From NCBI GenBank assembly GCA_031841125.1, contig CM063106.1, positions 46,980,162-47,044,161 on the forward strand: 64,000 nucleotides of DNA, read 5' to 3'. The stretch is from Acanthococcus lagerstroemiae (Eukaryota; Arthropoda; Insecta; Hemiptera; Eriococcidae). The position numbers were made by a program, and so were the translations under genes. The notes beneath the pieces were generated by a model that searched no databases, was not told the DNA's origin, and saw nothing but the letters and a program-made list of their open reading frames with translations. Shown one piece after another: positions 36,859 through 49,314 of the stretch. Position 1 is the first letter of the stretch. The number at the start of each line of letters is the position of its first letter.

Positions 36859-37308
36859 ATACCGTTATCTTGACATCGTATGACTGACAGGATATGTGTT
36901 TGTTTCATGTATACTGTTAGATGAAGCCACTAAGAAGCAAGACCGAAGCCACCGCAAGCTCGGTCTCTCTTCAGTAGAAATAAATTTTTCGCCTTTTACC
37001 GCAAGAAACCTAATTTACTTTAGGAGCTCATTATTTACAAGTATTTGTAATATACCTTTTTATTGTATACTATGGCTTTTCATTCCTATAAAAGTGACTT
37101 TCAGTGTATAAACAACATTGCTAGCCCACCATGCTGGCAATACAAGCTCATCCCAAGCCTTCCACTGCACCAAGTTGAGCTTTCATAGTTAATTGGCTGA
37201 AATAATTTATATTCCAACCCTTTCATAAATTTGTATAAATCATAAAAATATGATAATGTATGAATTTTGGGCTGCAATATAACTCTGCTTACACAAGATT
37301 ATTCCACA
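36859..37308 (+). mobile_element. Long-LTR family fragment (copy C)
   Basis: Matches the 3' part of the LTR in copy A-right from ACCGTTATCTTGACATC to the terminal TTCCACA. It lacks the upstream LTR half and PBS. A 39-bp insertion plus an 8-bp duplication (ACCGCAAG at 36951-36958 and 36998-37005) interrupts it. Confidence 0.75.
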
Positions 37309-38099
37309 GCAACCATACGCCATCTTGAATAGAGGTCCAAAACTAGTCTCAAACGTTCGGTGGCGAGACTTTCATGTAGCAAGTGTTGCATGTGCTATAT
37401 CCCAGGGACCTAGTATGTAGCAGAAGTATCCTTTGTCGTATCCTTAGAATAATAAAACAGTAAAATCCTCGGACATTTAGCAGCACCTAATAACTTTCCT
37501 TTTTACTGAGTAAATTTTTTCTCCGCGAATCATGGTATCGCGAGAGAGGAACATTAGGCAAGTCTATATCTTGATCGTGCTCGTGTCTGAAGACTGCAGA
37601 ATCAAAAAAAATTTAAGTTCTTGTAAATTTGAAAATATATTCGTCTTGTTTCTACATCTGCTTAGTTATTAGTACATGTGTGTCAGTTGCGCTCGTGCTT
37701 AAATTTCTGCTAGTACCGTGTAAATGGAAAGGTTCAATTTTTCCTACAAGCTCCCGCTGTGATTTCAACTTTATTAATCTCGATCATGATTAATTTCAAC
37801 TTTAACTTTACTAAGGATGAAATAATTCAGTCATAACTATCATAATTTGAAAATTAAAAAGTATATAAGTTATGGTCGTCGCTCTGCCTCTACAATTTCA
37901 CAAACACATTTTGGTCGACGGACACAAGTAATAAGGTAATTATTGTCTCGTGACAAGGTGATAAGGCGATAACTGTTTTCCCTTTCAAAGGTGAATGCTC
38001 CGCAAATAAGTCGACACGACTCCTAGAGGTCATTTTTCACATTTGAGCTCCAAAATGAGCAATAAAATATAGTTGGTACGAGAGAAATTTCTGCAATAA

Positions 38100-38990
38100 C
38101 TTGTAAAGCTAGATAGCCAGTTTGAACATTGTTTTATTAATAGTCGGATAGAAGTTCTTGCATACCACATACTCCATCACTTTACTGATAGTAGGTTACG
38201 TAATATATGCACACGTTATCGACACGTATACTAGTATTTTGCGGGACTGCAATTATTTTCCAACCAGCCATCGTGGTATTTCATGTTTAGCGTAGCAAGT
38301 AAGTTGTTAATTCTTCTGTCGATTTTGAAATTCTTCCAGAGTATGAAGAGTTTGGTAATGGTGATAGCGTCACTTGGCCTCTTATACCCGCAAATTGAGG
38401 CTACACTTGAGTGTTGTACGGGGAATTGTGCTTCACGTGGTAAGGTGATCAGTGGTATTTTAGTTATTGTAAGTAACTACTGTATGGAGATACGTTTTGA
38501 GTCTTATCATCAGCGATCACTAAAATTGACACGTTACTCCAACTAGAGATAGCGAATGATAAATACTCGGCATTTTGACTGATCAAGTAGCGATCCAAAG
38601 CTCGATGACATCTAGTTGGGTACGAGATGTGAATATTCATACGGATTGCCCATCTGAACGAATGCATAGCTGCTTATGATAATTATATAAGGTTGCAGTC
38701 CTCCTCGGTACTTCTATAAGCTTAAGGGTAATTGAGCAAATGCCTTGAAAAATGAAATCTCCGACCTGTCAGAACTTCTTTTCGGCATTACAGAAGCTAA
38801 CACATGCGCATTCTAATCGGATGGATGAGATCTGTCAATCATCTACGCAGATGGGTTACTTTATCGTTACAGCCCCTTTTGGGTAAGGGTTGCACGGAGA
38901 AATTCTTGAAAAATGAAGTTTACTTCCTCCAGAACTCCTTCTCCAACATTTCAGAAGTCTGTATAATATGCTAGTGAGAACAAATTTGAA
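38100..38990 (+). repeat. Duplicated unit U1 around host-gene exon 1
   Basis: About 900 bp comprising promoter-proximal sequence, exon 1 and the start of intron 1. It is homologous to a second unit split into 39000-39385 and 41229-41790. Confidence 0.75.
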
Positions 38991-41900
38991 TAAAGATGAT
39001 CAACACTTTATAGATAACCAGTTTGGACATTACTTTGTTGTCGGTTGGATAAACGTTCTTAAATACCATATACTTCATTCATCACATTACTGACAGCGAA
39101 TTACGCGCATGTTACCGACATGTATCAGTATTTTGAGTGACTTAAAATATTTTCCAACTAGCAGACGTGGCATTTTATTTTCAGCGTAGCAAGTAACTTT
39201 TGTTAATTTCTCCCGTCGAATTCGAAATTCTCTCAGAGTATGAAGAATTTGATTGAGGTGATAGATAGTGTTACTTGACTTTTTATACTCGCAAACTGAG
39301 GCTGAACTTGAATGCTGTACTGGTAATTGTGCTGCACGTGGTAAGATTGCCAAAGTTATTTTAGTTCTTGTAAGTAAATACTATTCTCCTTCGTCACACG
39401 AGTCCATCCAGATAATCGACCAGGTGCAAGATCTCGTCACTGGTATGGTAATCCCGTAGTCCTGCTGCATCCACTTCTTAAATTGGCAGCCGGAAGCGCT
39501 CCAGAAGATTGCTTGGATCCAGGGGATGTCCAGAGTCGCACTCTCTGTTTTCAGCAAGGCCCCATTTAACAATGTTTACTGTAGTCCTTGCGTAGCCAGT
39601 CCGCAGTCTATTACGAGTACCCAGTTGAGTCCAGCGTGAGCCTCCCCTACCTTTTACGCTTTCGTATGGTTCGTGTTCTGCCACTGCCCTCCATCATCTA
39701 TCCATTCTTACTGTTGAAGGCGGGGCCTGGAGTTGCTTAAAGGATGCCAGAAAGCTGTTGCGTGACTTCAGACGAGGCCTTGTTATTGACTGCCTTCACA
39801 TCAGTTGTTTTGGGTTATTTTCAAAGGTGTTCGCTCGCAGTCAGCAAGAATGGATCTGCAGAAGTTAAAAAGAGCAATCTCACAGGCTAAGTACAGGGTA
39901 TCTACTGTATTTGGGAAACAAAATATCATGACTATCATGGGGGATATAAAAAGGAAGTGGGGCTGGGGGAAAACTCGGCGTTTCGCACCTCACGGGGGGC
40001 TCAACCTTTTGACCCCCTCATCCCATTTTGTTCAATTTTCAGATAAACCAAAACCTGTATTGTGGAACTTACGTTCTGCAACTGGTTTTCCAGTCGGGGG
40101 ATACCTGAAATAAGAGAATATTGTACCTACTTTTCAACTCCCATGGCAAGGCCAAAGCTTGAATTTTTTTTTTTCTCTCTTTCTCTTTTTTCTTATAGAA
40201 TCACCAGAATTATATTATTGCATACTTCAACATTTTTCCTTTAACGACATTACAAGAATATAGATTTTAATACGAATAAGACAGTCTTAAGAGAGTTGGA
40301 AAATGCCCATAGTTTTGCCCCTCTTTGTGGGTGGTTTGAACATGCAATCTTCTGCATTTATAAGCTTGCAGAAAAACAGGCAATATTCCATTTGTATGAA
40401 ATTGGTGATAAATGTGTTCCGCATCTAATAACTAACTGGAAAAGTGAAAGGCTAACAAATATTAGATTCATGTATTGATTCAGAAAAATCATTATTCACT
40501 ACTCATTTTATCAACAAATTCCTGGAGAGTCCAGATTTAGTAGTTAACGTCCGTGACTATATTATCATAACTGACCCGAGTGTAAACACATGCCATTTTT
40601 TATCTATAACCAGATTATTCAATACTAACGTCGTCCTATCAATACAGAGCGCGCCAAACTTCCATATTAAATATTCACAACTGATTTTTTTTTTTTTTTT
40701 TTGGTAATGGAAATATTGTGAACTATGACGATGAACTATCAGAACTTTTTCGAGTTCTGGTTGAAATATGGTGACTTTTCATAACTTTCATGACAATTTT
40801 TTGAATTCATGCCCTTTCTGGCCAGTAGACATCCTGAAGTAGAACCTCTCTGTCCTGGTCGGCCACAGGTATCAAAACGGTACGTCTCATTGAGGGCTGT
40901 TTCGACATGCATTGTACAGACTGGTCTTGCCCACACAACACAAAACCATATTCAGCTGCCGCAAAACCAAAAGCCAGACCTGTTGTCTTCATTATTTTAG
41001 CTCTTGGGTCTCATTTAGAAAAGGAGAGCTTTCGTAGGATGTTGTTCCGGCTTTAAAACCTTCATCTTGGTCTGCTCACAACGCTTCCGGAAGGTGAGTG
41101 AGTGATCAACAGTAATCCAGAGGTACTTTGGATTCTCACAATCCTTCTAGTCAGTTAAGCTACAGCTTCATCTTGCTTTGGCATTCTTGAGATGGAACGA
41201 CCTTCCTGTATATTGACACGTCATAAGTCTTGACATCAGCTAACGCCTAAAACTGACGTGAATCCGGAATCGGGATAGTAGATATTTTTAGATAAATCCT
41301 ACTAGAGGTATTTCTATTGATCAAGGAACGATACAAAGTTCGATAACGTTATCTAGATATGTAGCTTATAACACATGAATATTCATACTGACTGCATATC
41401 TGAACGAACATGGCCGCTTATGATAATTATGTAAGGTTGCAGTCCCTCTATATTATTTTTAAACTTAGGGCAATTCTCCGACTTGTCAAAACCCATTTTC
41501 GGCATTACAGAATTTAACCCATGCTCATTGTAATGTTAGGTATAACCCATATGGTATTTTTTTGCCAGGTATCATATAGAAAAGAAATAACGTTAACAGG
41601 AAAAATATACATGAACAGACCTAATCAACTGGATGAGATTTGTCAATCATCTGTGCAAACAGTCTACTTTATCGTTATAGCCCTTTTTGAGCAAGGGTTG
41701 TAAGGATAAAATATTGAGAAATGAAGTCTACTACGTCCCGAACTACTCTTCCAAAATTTTAGAAGTCTCTATTCTAATTAGAAGGTTAGACCCTTATGCT
41801 ATCTTCGATAGAAGAAGACAGAACAGCCTGGAAAAATTAAGTCGGCAATCTGAATCGATATAACACACTTGATGGTCGGGAAAACTTGTCACCCATATTT

Positions 41901-43944
41901 ATGTAAACAACCCTCTCTCTGGGAATTTCAGGGAAAAGTGAGACGACATGAAGTCTGCAGCTGAAATGTACTAGAACTGATATATCTACTTGATAGGTGG
42001 GGCAAAAACTTTCAGTTATCTATGCGAATATCTTCGTTTCCCTTACACAAGGAAACTGTGTTAGAAAATGAACTCAGAAGTTTAGAAAAGGCTTGAGCAT
42101 TTTTGTCAAGTCTGGGAGTCATAATTACATTGGCTGTACTGCCACGGAGCGCTACTAACCCGCCATCACAGCCAACTATTATTGTCTGTACGCCTACATT
42201 TTTCTGGAGTTTTTTTTTTCCCCCGGGTATTACAGAGAATTGCCTACTGCCAAATAAGCTGGCAGTGACTCGGCAGTATGTATTCTTTTGTTAGCAAAAT
42301 GTACAAATATCGGCTAATCAGGAACTAGGAAATAGCATGAAACTTTAGAATCTGCAATCTTCTGCTCCTATATTGGAGATCATAACGTGAATGCAAAGTG
42401 GCTGAGAAAGAAATTATTAGCCAGGTTATATCGTTGATTCATAGATGTGAGTCCGTCAATCAAGACGTTGGGAACACAGAAATTTTGCAAATATGGACAC
42501 AGTCACTTTTAGTCACCTTGAAAGCTCAACCCTTCAATTTCTAATGCTATGCGAATCCGTACAAACCCATCACCGCTTATCTGTCACTTGAATTCTGACG
42601 GATATTGAAGGGGCCCTAAAACGGATGTCAATATTCACTGTGTCCATGTGATGTAAATCTCTATAAACATATTCATTAACCATTTTTTCCTGTAAATCTT
42701 AGCAAAAATTGTTTGCCTACATCCATAGTTTAAGGGTAATAAAAAAACTTCTTTGAATGTTTTCTATAAATAAAACGTGACACCCTAAAGACCGTAATAA
42801 ATACTGTAGATTCTCAAATCAATTCTAGGTAAGCCATGGCCGCAAGATTTGACGACTCCATTCCCATGTTCTACCGCATCTCCGATAGATATTGATTCGA
42901 AAAAAGTGAATGAATTCGTCGTTAAGCCATTGTATGTGGTAGCCGATGTTGTCGAAAAGCTCATTCTACAAAACACAGGGAAAGAAGGTAAGCGTATGTC
43001 TATCATATATGCTGCAAAAGACTTTTCTACTGATAAATCAAGTTCATCTTTGCGGGCTCTGCTCCCTGATAGTTACAATCACTCCAGCGGCAGGGGTGCA
43101 CACTGGAAGTTATATTACTGGAGGGATATTCGGCTCAGACGTTTATCTATACCGAAATGGAATCTTTTATTTTGCTAAGAATATCAGCAACAGGTTTGGC
43201 AAGCTCGAGAATGGATACGGGTAAATATCTGTGCAAGGAATTACCTATGTGCTGTTAATTTTGTGAATTGCATACGACGACTTTCTTCAAAAATGAATGT
43301 CTCATTGTAGCACTCCACTAGTCATTGGTATGGTACATTTTAACCGCAAATACGGATGTATGGATGCTGCTGTGAAACATCGAGATGGTACAACAATGTT
43401 AATAATTGGCGCAGATGTGGTTCGTAATCATATGTACTAATTCGTAAACGCTAGACTTTCAAGCATTTGAAGTTTAACAGTGCAGAAAGACAATTAAACT
43501 TTCGTGTTTGTTTCTAGAAACCCGGAGCTTATAATCCAGGTTTTGCTGGTTTTGCTAAAATGTTGGCAGAAATAGTCCAACCACATACTTCCTACACAAC
43601 AACAGGTCCTGTAGGCGCCTTTCTCGCCACCTATATCGTGCCTAACTTCTTAGGTCCATATTACTATATGTATCCGGGCTCCTTCACTAGTGAAAATGGA
43701 ACACGTTACGATTGCGCCACAATATTGCAAACTGCAACACGCACAGTCATATCTACTGAACAGGTGAGAACAAATGATATTGAATTATACGAAGATAAGT
43801 CATAGTATCAAATGGTAAGGTTTTTTTGAATTTTGTACGTCATTGTTTCCGAGGAATAGTAGACATTTGAGGCAATTCATTCAGCATTCCAAAGACAACG
43901 TGATCTCCACTATTTTGTGTGTGTGTGAGTGTGTGTGAGAGAGA

Positions 43945-43987
<43 letters not shown>

Positions 43988-46900
43988 TCTGTTTTTGATT
44001 CGGTGGAAGTCAGTTCACAACAACATTCTTTTTAATGTAGTATTAATCTAGAACGTCCCGGAAAAGAAGATCTCCCCTCCCATAACCAAGAAAATGATGA
44101 TTTGTCTCTCACCAACTTTTTAATATCATAATGAATAGGCCTTGGAGATTACCAAAATAAGGGCTCATTAGGTTACTGATTTTGAAAACGTCATCAGGTA
44201 TTCTATCGACCCTGGCTCTAAACAATCCGAATTTCAAACCCGAAATGGGTAAAACTGACTTCGCTAAGAAAACTGAAATAACCCATGAACTACAATTACC
44301 TATATGACATCGACTCTCTTGTCGACATTCACAATCCGTCACTTTTTTGATACGATATTATGGTTGATTTTAATATAGAACTCGATACAAAATTCAAATG
44401 GCCATGTTGACATCCTGCATAAGTAGAACCTCGATTATCTGTCACCTAAAAAACTCTCCCTGTCTTCCGACCCTTCAATCATTCGACAATTCTCCGTTTT
44501 ATATCGGACAGGTCAAGATTGTAACACGTCATCGGAGGCAACATGTGCAGTATAAATCCAACAAAGGTTGTTTGTTAAGCAACTCCGCCAAGCCCATATC
44601 TTGGGAACCACTGGATCTGGAAGAATGGACGGTGCTCTGTGGAAAGACAGACTCCTTAGCTTCGAAACGGGGAGTCGATTAGTTCCATATCTGCTTTTGC
44701 TTGCGAAACATGTGTTCAAAACGAAAACTCGCTACTGCTGCTCGGTACATGCAAGTATGTTTTGACGCTTGAAGGTGCTACGCCGGTTGAGGTTTTTCAA
44801 TTCGTCATCCGATGCTAAACGATACCCTATTAGATATTTTTTAAGATACTTGAACAGATAAAAGTCACTAGCAGTAAGGTCGGGGTATAAGGAGAGTGTG
44901 GAACAATTTCGTAATGCGACTCCTCTAACCTGACTTGAGTAGGTGCTGCTGCGTGCGGCCTCGCGTTGCCCTATTGCAGTAAGCAGATACCGCTGGCAGG
45001 TCGAACGCGGCTTAATCGACATCATGTCAAGGTCTTACAAAACTTCTCAGCATTGATTATAGTGTCTTTTTTTCAAAATCCCGAATTTTCTGATCAAGTT
45101 TGGCAACAACTACATCCCTTTTCAGCAATTTTGGGCGCCCTGACCAAACTTGATCCAGTAATTCGAACGCACCAGCCTTTGTTTCTCTTGCCCACATCCG
45201 TACCGCACTGATATCAAAACGCTCATCCTCAAAACGCGCCTTTAATCGTCGAAAAATCTCAACAGGCGTAGTACCTTCAAGCGTCAAAAATACTAGTAAG
45301 TACCAAGCGGCAGTAGCCAGTTTTCGTTTCGAACACATGTTTCGCGAGCAAAAGCAAATAAGTATGGAACTGATCGACCTTTCGTTTTGAAGCTAAAGAG
45401 TCTTATCTTTCCAGAGAGCACGCGCGCATTCTTCAAGGTCCAGTGGTTCCCAAGATATGGGCTTGGAGGGGTTATTCTCTGAAAAACCTTTGTATATTGC
45501 TTTTTTGCCACACTTTGTTTCAAAAAGACAAAATTCAAGAGAAAGGGAGAAATAAACAAGGAAAGAAAGTAAAGAAGCAATAGGGATAAAAATATGGGGA
45601 AGGGGGCACGGGGCAGCTTGCCCCCAAGCTTCCACCGGAGTTCGGAAATTTTCCTAGATGGATCAATAGTTGGGGAAATCCAACAAGTTGAAAGGTTTTT
45701 TTTTGGCCAAGACAAAGAAATTTTGATACTTGGGAATTTTGACTTGAGTCAGTTGGGAGTTTAACAACTTTTGCCCCTCCAGAAAAAAACTCTTCGCTAC
45801 GTCCCTGAGAGGAAAAAAGACTCCATGTTATTCGACTTTTCGCTTATCCGACAGAACGAATTCCCCAATTGGGTCGGATAATTGAGGTTCTACTGTACAC
45901 TATTCGATTTCTGAAAAGATGCTTCGGACGTGGACCCCAACATCTAAATTTTATCCTTCAAATAGACAATACCGATTTCACTTGGAAAACTGAACATTGA
46001 ATGGAATCGGGAAAGAGTAATCATTCAACTATTCTATGTATCCACTCATGTCGATGGGTCATTCTTCAGAAATGTTGATATTCCAGGTACCGTAAACCAG
46101 GGCTGCTTTACATTTGCGGGGTAACTTTACACAGTACCTATTTTACCGGGTTAGCGAGGAGAATTGTACAATCTAGAAAAGATGGAACATTGTGTTCCTG
46201 GATGTTTACTCGATCAGGTTTGGTATTTTCGAGTCGAAAAATGGGTATTAAACGGTGTTTGAGAACACTGCGAAAATACGTATCAGTGCCAAGCAAGATG
46301 AAAATGTTGGGTTACAAAGTTCCCCCTATTTACAGTATACAGTACTATGGAATATTTTTTATCGTGACGTAAACCGACGCAGAATTTTATCAGCTTTCGA
46401 ATGATATATGATAGTATGAGGAAAGATGTGTGCACAGATGACTGGATGGTTAGTTATAGCGAGTTAGTGAATCAAAAAATAATAATAATAATAATAATAA
46501 GAGGATCCGGCGAATACGATAAATTGTAATAAAATATAATTTTTTTTCTTAATGAGAAACTTCGAATTTATTCAAACTTTGTTCGGGGCCATCGTTACCT
46601 ACTTGAAATGTTCTCCCACGTAGGGGCGTTCCAACAGGGGATAGGGGATGCCACCCCCGAATGTTTTTGGCAGTCGGCAAATTTACCCAAAGATATGTGA
46701 AAGTCGGCTAAATCGGTAATCATGAGTATAAAAATACAGTCAGCACTTTCAAAATGAGTTCTATGCTAAATCACCGACATTATGACGGAGTCCATAAATT
46801 AATGACTAAGCTTTAAAAGATTTTGCAAGCACGATGAAGCATTATCCAGCCTTGCACTGATAAATCGAGTAGACTTTCGCGGGTATCGACTGCATGGCAC

Positions 46901-49314
46901 GTCGACACCCTCCCTGTTCAGCTGACAGATGATGATTCATGCATTCCGGTGGCCGATTCAAAATCTAAAAATGGGTGCGCTCTGCCAGGGGGTCATCTCA
47001 TGCACATTGGGACAGATTCAAAGTTGAAAAATCATTCGTCAAACATATCATTTTATGATTCTCTATTATATTCTTAAAGGAACCTCACTATGACACACTC
47101 GTGACGGCGTTTTGTATTGGCAAATGGTCAAAAACCGAAGATTCTGGTTTGAGGGATCCCAATTACTACTTCATGGAACTATAAATCGGCGTTTTCTGTT
47201 TTTCATGAGATTTATGCATGATATCATGTACGTCTGCCATACATAACTGATGAAAGTTAATTTTCTGTGTTCGAGGTACAACACCGAACCTTGGGATAAG
47301 AAAGTTAGTCAATTAAAAAATGCATTCCTGGCCTTTGTATTCGAGTTACAGAATGCAAAATTGTATGAGTGGTGTCCCGAGGTACAACACTGAACTTTGG
47401 GACAAAAAAGGTAGTCAATTTAAAATGCATTCCTTGCCTTTGCATTTTTGATAAGTTGTGACATACATAGATTATAGCTATGTACCAGCTGCGTTTCGAC
47501 TAAACGACTCCAAACTTTTCGTCTGAAAATTCAATTTCAATGGAATGTGTCTCGCGGTACAACACTCTTCCCTATACAAATGCTGTTACTACTGAATGTA
47601 TATTTTCAGCAATTTAATCGTCTTAATAACGGCTGGAAATTACTCTGATTTGCTATTTTCCAAGAGATCCGTGTCAGTATTCACGTTATATCCGGTCTGG
47701 AGGACCAATCTTTCTCGTTCCTACGGGTGCTAAAAATAACAGGACTAATTTTTTCGCAGCGCGTGTGGTAACCCTTCAAATCTGAAACATTGCCAAGTTG
47801 ATAACCTAATAACCTTCCTCTCCAACGTATTTGCGACCCCAGTATAAACTTATTTCTCCAGTTGTGTCGTCTTGTTCAAATTGGTGAATGTGATGCGTGT
47901 CACGAAAATGAAGCAACGTACTCTAATCGAGCAGCGGTATGTAATCAACTTTTGAGTGAAATCTGGCGAATCTGGAAAGGAAATTCTCGATAACGTGATT
48001 AAGGTGTTTGGTGATACAGTTATGAGTCGTTAGTGACTGTCCCAAACTCAGCCCGAAAAAGACGCGAAAGAGCAAATTCAAAGTCAAATTATGATAATTC
48101 GCTTCTGTGATAGCTGAGGGGTGGTTCACAAGGAGTTTGTACCACCTAGACAGACGGTAAATCAACAATGTTACGTCAAATTGCTCGAATGGTTACGAAG
48201 AAGAGCCGTTAACCTGACGATGGGCCATATGTCACCATGCCTTCAACATAATGTATCTAATTCTTTACATTAAAAAATATCCGGATATGTCATCGTATGA
48301 CTTTTTTTCATTCCCCCAGGTCGAAAAAATCGTTGAACAACACATTTCGAATCAGTAACTGACATTGAAAGGTACGTGACGAGGATACTTCAGAAACTGG
48401 CGGCTTTAGTGTCCCAATATTGTCATGAAAACTGGAAAAGGTGGTGGAATCAGTGTATGGCTGTCTAAGGGGAGTGCGGGTTTTTCGAGAATTTGCGCGA
48501 GAGAGGGGTGTAGTTCAAACCGCAGCAAAGGCAATCGAAATCAAAAAAACGAGACGGTATAGAGAAGATGTGTGTATTGATGGACCTATAGTTAAAGTAA
48601 ATCTTGTGAGGGTTAGCATTTACTGTGACTGAACTGTAACTAGACTACACTAATGTCCTGTCAGGTCGACCAGTGGAGGAGAAAGGATAATGAGTGAGTA
48701 GAAGAAGAAGAAGAAGAATGTGTTTTTGAACAAATGACGAACCGGATGTGCAGGTATGCAGAGACAAAAGACGTTTGTTAAATTAAAGGCGGATCAAATT
48801 TTCTTCTGAAAGCTTGGAAAAGTAGAATTCAGTCATATCTATCAACGAGAAAAAAACTGCCCGTATCATTGATGACTTGTGAAATAACTGCTGGGGACTG
48901 AAATATCAACATTTTTGAAGAATAACCCCGAAACAGATTTGCACTAAAAACCCTTAGATCAATCTGAACTTGCACCAACCCCTTATTTTTATGATTCATA
49001 TTTATGAAATTTATAAATTTAACACGTAGATAGGTTAGGTCGATGGACTGTTACTAGACCGTATACTCTAATTTTTAATCTTCACGTCTTGTTCTTCCAT
49101 TTTTTTTCTCTCTCAACAGTATAAATCGTTCACGAATTTAATCGGTGCCAATGGAAAACCACTTGAGGACACACTTGAAATTTATCCTTCGTGCAAGAGA
49201 CCGGTCATCAAAGCCTTTGGACCCATACTAATTCCAGGTCTATCAGGCTTACTTCCATCGTTAAGCCCACAAAACATCAGTTCTAATATACTAAAGATTC
49301 TCACTGGAGGATAA
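38343..49314 (+). CDS. Six-exon gene for an unrecognised 317-aa secreted protein
   Basis: Exons: 38343-38439, 42829-42987, 43073-43220, 43311-43419, 43518-43763, 49120-49314. Every junction is GT-AG and the phases (1,1,2,0,0) join without a stop, strong internal evidence for a real gene. The protein opens with a hydrophobic signal peptide (MKSLVMVIASLGLLYPQIEA) followed by a Cys cluster, ECCTGNC. Later landmarks: GVHTGSYITGGIFGSDVYLY, MVHFNRKYGCMDAAVKHRDG, NFLGPYYYMYPGSF and a C-terminal LILTGG-like end (KILTGG). No transmembrane segment after the signal; at least six cysteines. An AATAAA lies at 49345-49350. An alternative upstream ATG at 38283 exists, but GTAAGT at about 38300 and CAG at 38339 may instead bound a ~41-nt 5' UTR intron. 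The exon 4 donor is weak (GTTCGT). Function unknown. Confidence 0.75.
39000..39385 (+). repeat. Duplicated unit U2, first part
   Basis: Homologous to 38100-38480: AGATAACCAGTTTGGACATT, the CGTAGCAAGTAA stretch and the exon 1-like block. It continues at 41229 after an inserted non-LTR element. Confidence 0.75.
39240..39340 (+). pseudogene. Dead duplicate of host-gene exon 1
   Basis: Starts ATGAAGAATTTG and ends GCTGCACGTG followed by GTAAG, like exon 1, and keeps the coding tail EAELECCTGNCAAR. It is 101 bp instead of 97: a 4-bp gain near GATAGATAG shifts the signal-peptide frame and creates an in-frame stop. It could still act as a non-coding or alternative exon, but not as a normal start exon. 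Confidence 0.7.
39386..41228 (-). mobile_element. Non-LTR retrotransposon 3' fragment inserted in U2
   Basis: Minus-strand translation shows RT C-terminal features: ITVDHSLTFRK and CEQTKMKVLK near 41130-41060, LAFGFAAAEYGF near 40970, ALNETYRF near 40900, and NRLRTGYARTTVNIVKWGL...CDSG near 39630-39530. These blocks are typical of the LNRLRTG...KWG...CxCG tail of jockey/CR1-like elements. About 850 bp between the two coding blocks is unrecognised and may be a further insertion. Many stops; dead. Confidence 0.6.
41229..41790 (+). repeat. Duplicated unit U2, second part
   Basis: Homologous to 38500-38985 (TATGATAATTATGTAAGGTTGCAG, TCGGCATTACAGAA, GATGAGATTTGTCAATCATC). An extra ~100 bp lies near 41535-41625. 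Confidence 0.75.
41791..42828 (+). other. Remainder of intron 1
   Basis: No domain or repeat recognised. Ends with the acceptor AATTCTAG at 42821-42828. Confidence 0.5.
43900..43985. repeat. (GT)n/(GA)n microsatellite in intron 5
   Basis: TGTGTGTGAGTGTGTGTGAG followed by a long GA run to about 43984. Confidence 0.9.
44422..45897. mobile_element. Pogo/Tigger-like non-autonomous element (composite)
   Basis: The left end AGTAGAACCTCGATTATCTG (44422-44441) and the right end, whose reverse complement reads CAGTAGAACCTCAATTATCC, form inverted termini like those of pogo/Tigger MITEs. The right end also contains a further internal palindrome (45844-45880). A mariner-derived block lies between. The borders are plausible but no TA duplication was verified. 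Confidence 0.45.
44590..45464 (-). pseudogene. Deleted mariner transposase with long inverted arms
   Basis: The N-terminal HTH part (minus strand, 45338-45057) reads TPVEIFRRLKARFEDERFD and DQVWSGRPKLL, as in mariner transposases. The C-terminal part (minus, about 45025-44732) reads YPDLTASDFYLFKYLKKYL and GYRLASDDELK, including the region of the third catalytic Asp. The middle of the catalytic domain is missing. Arms 44590-44800 and 45250-45464 are inverted copies of ~210 bp that include the transposase start, so the 5' coding end occurs twice in opposite orientation. Non-functional. Confidence 0.75.
45898..49119 (+). other. Remainder of intron 5
   Basis: Contains an (ATA)n run near 46482-46500, an (AAG)n run near 48702-48717, and two ~115-bp tandem copies at about 47270-47460 (GGTACAACAC...TTGGGA...GTCAATT...AATGCATTCC). 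No coding domain seen. Confidence 0.45.

Noticed and set aside
45393..45715. Minus-strand 140-codon frame with a hydrophobic stretch, possible membrane protein
   Set aside because: Hydrophobicity comes from A/T-rich simple sequence and the frame overlaps the mariner arm; no supporting structure.
45800..45815. Second hAT-like terminus (reverse complement CAGGGACGTAGCGA)
   Set aside because: No partner terminal repeat or 8-bp duplication was found nearby.
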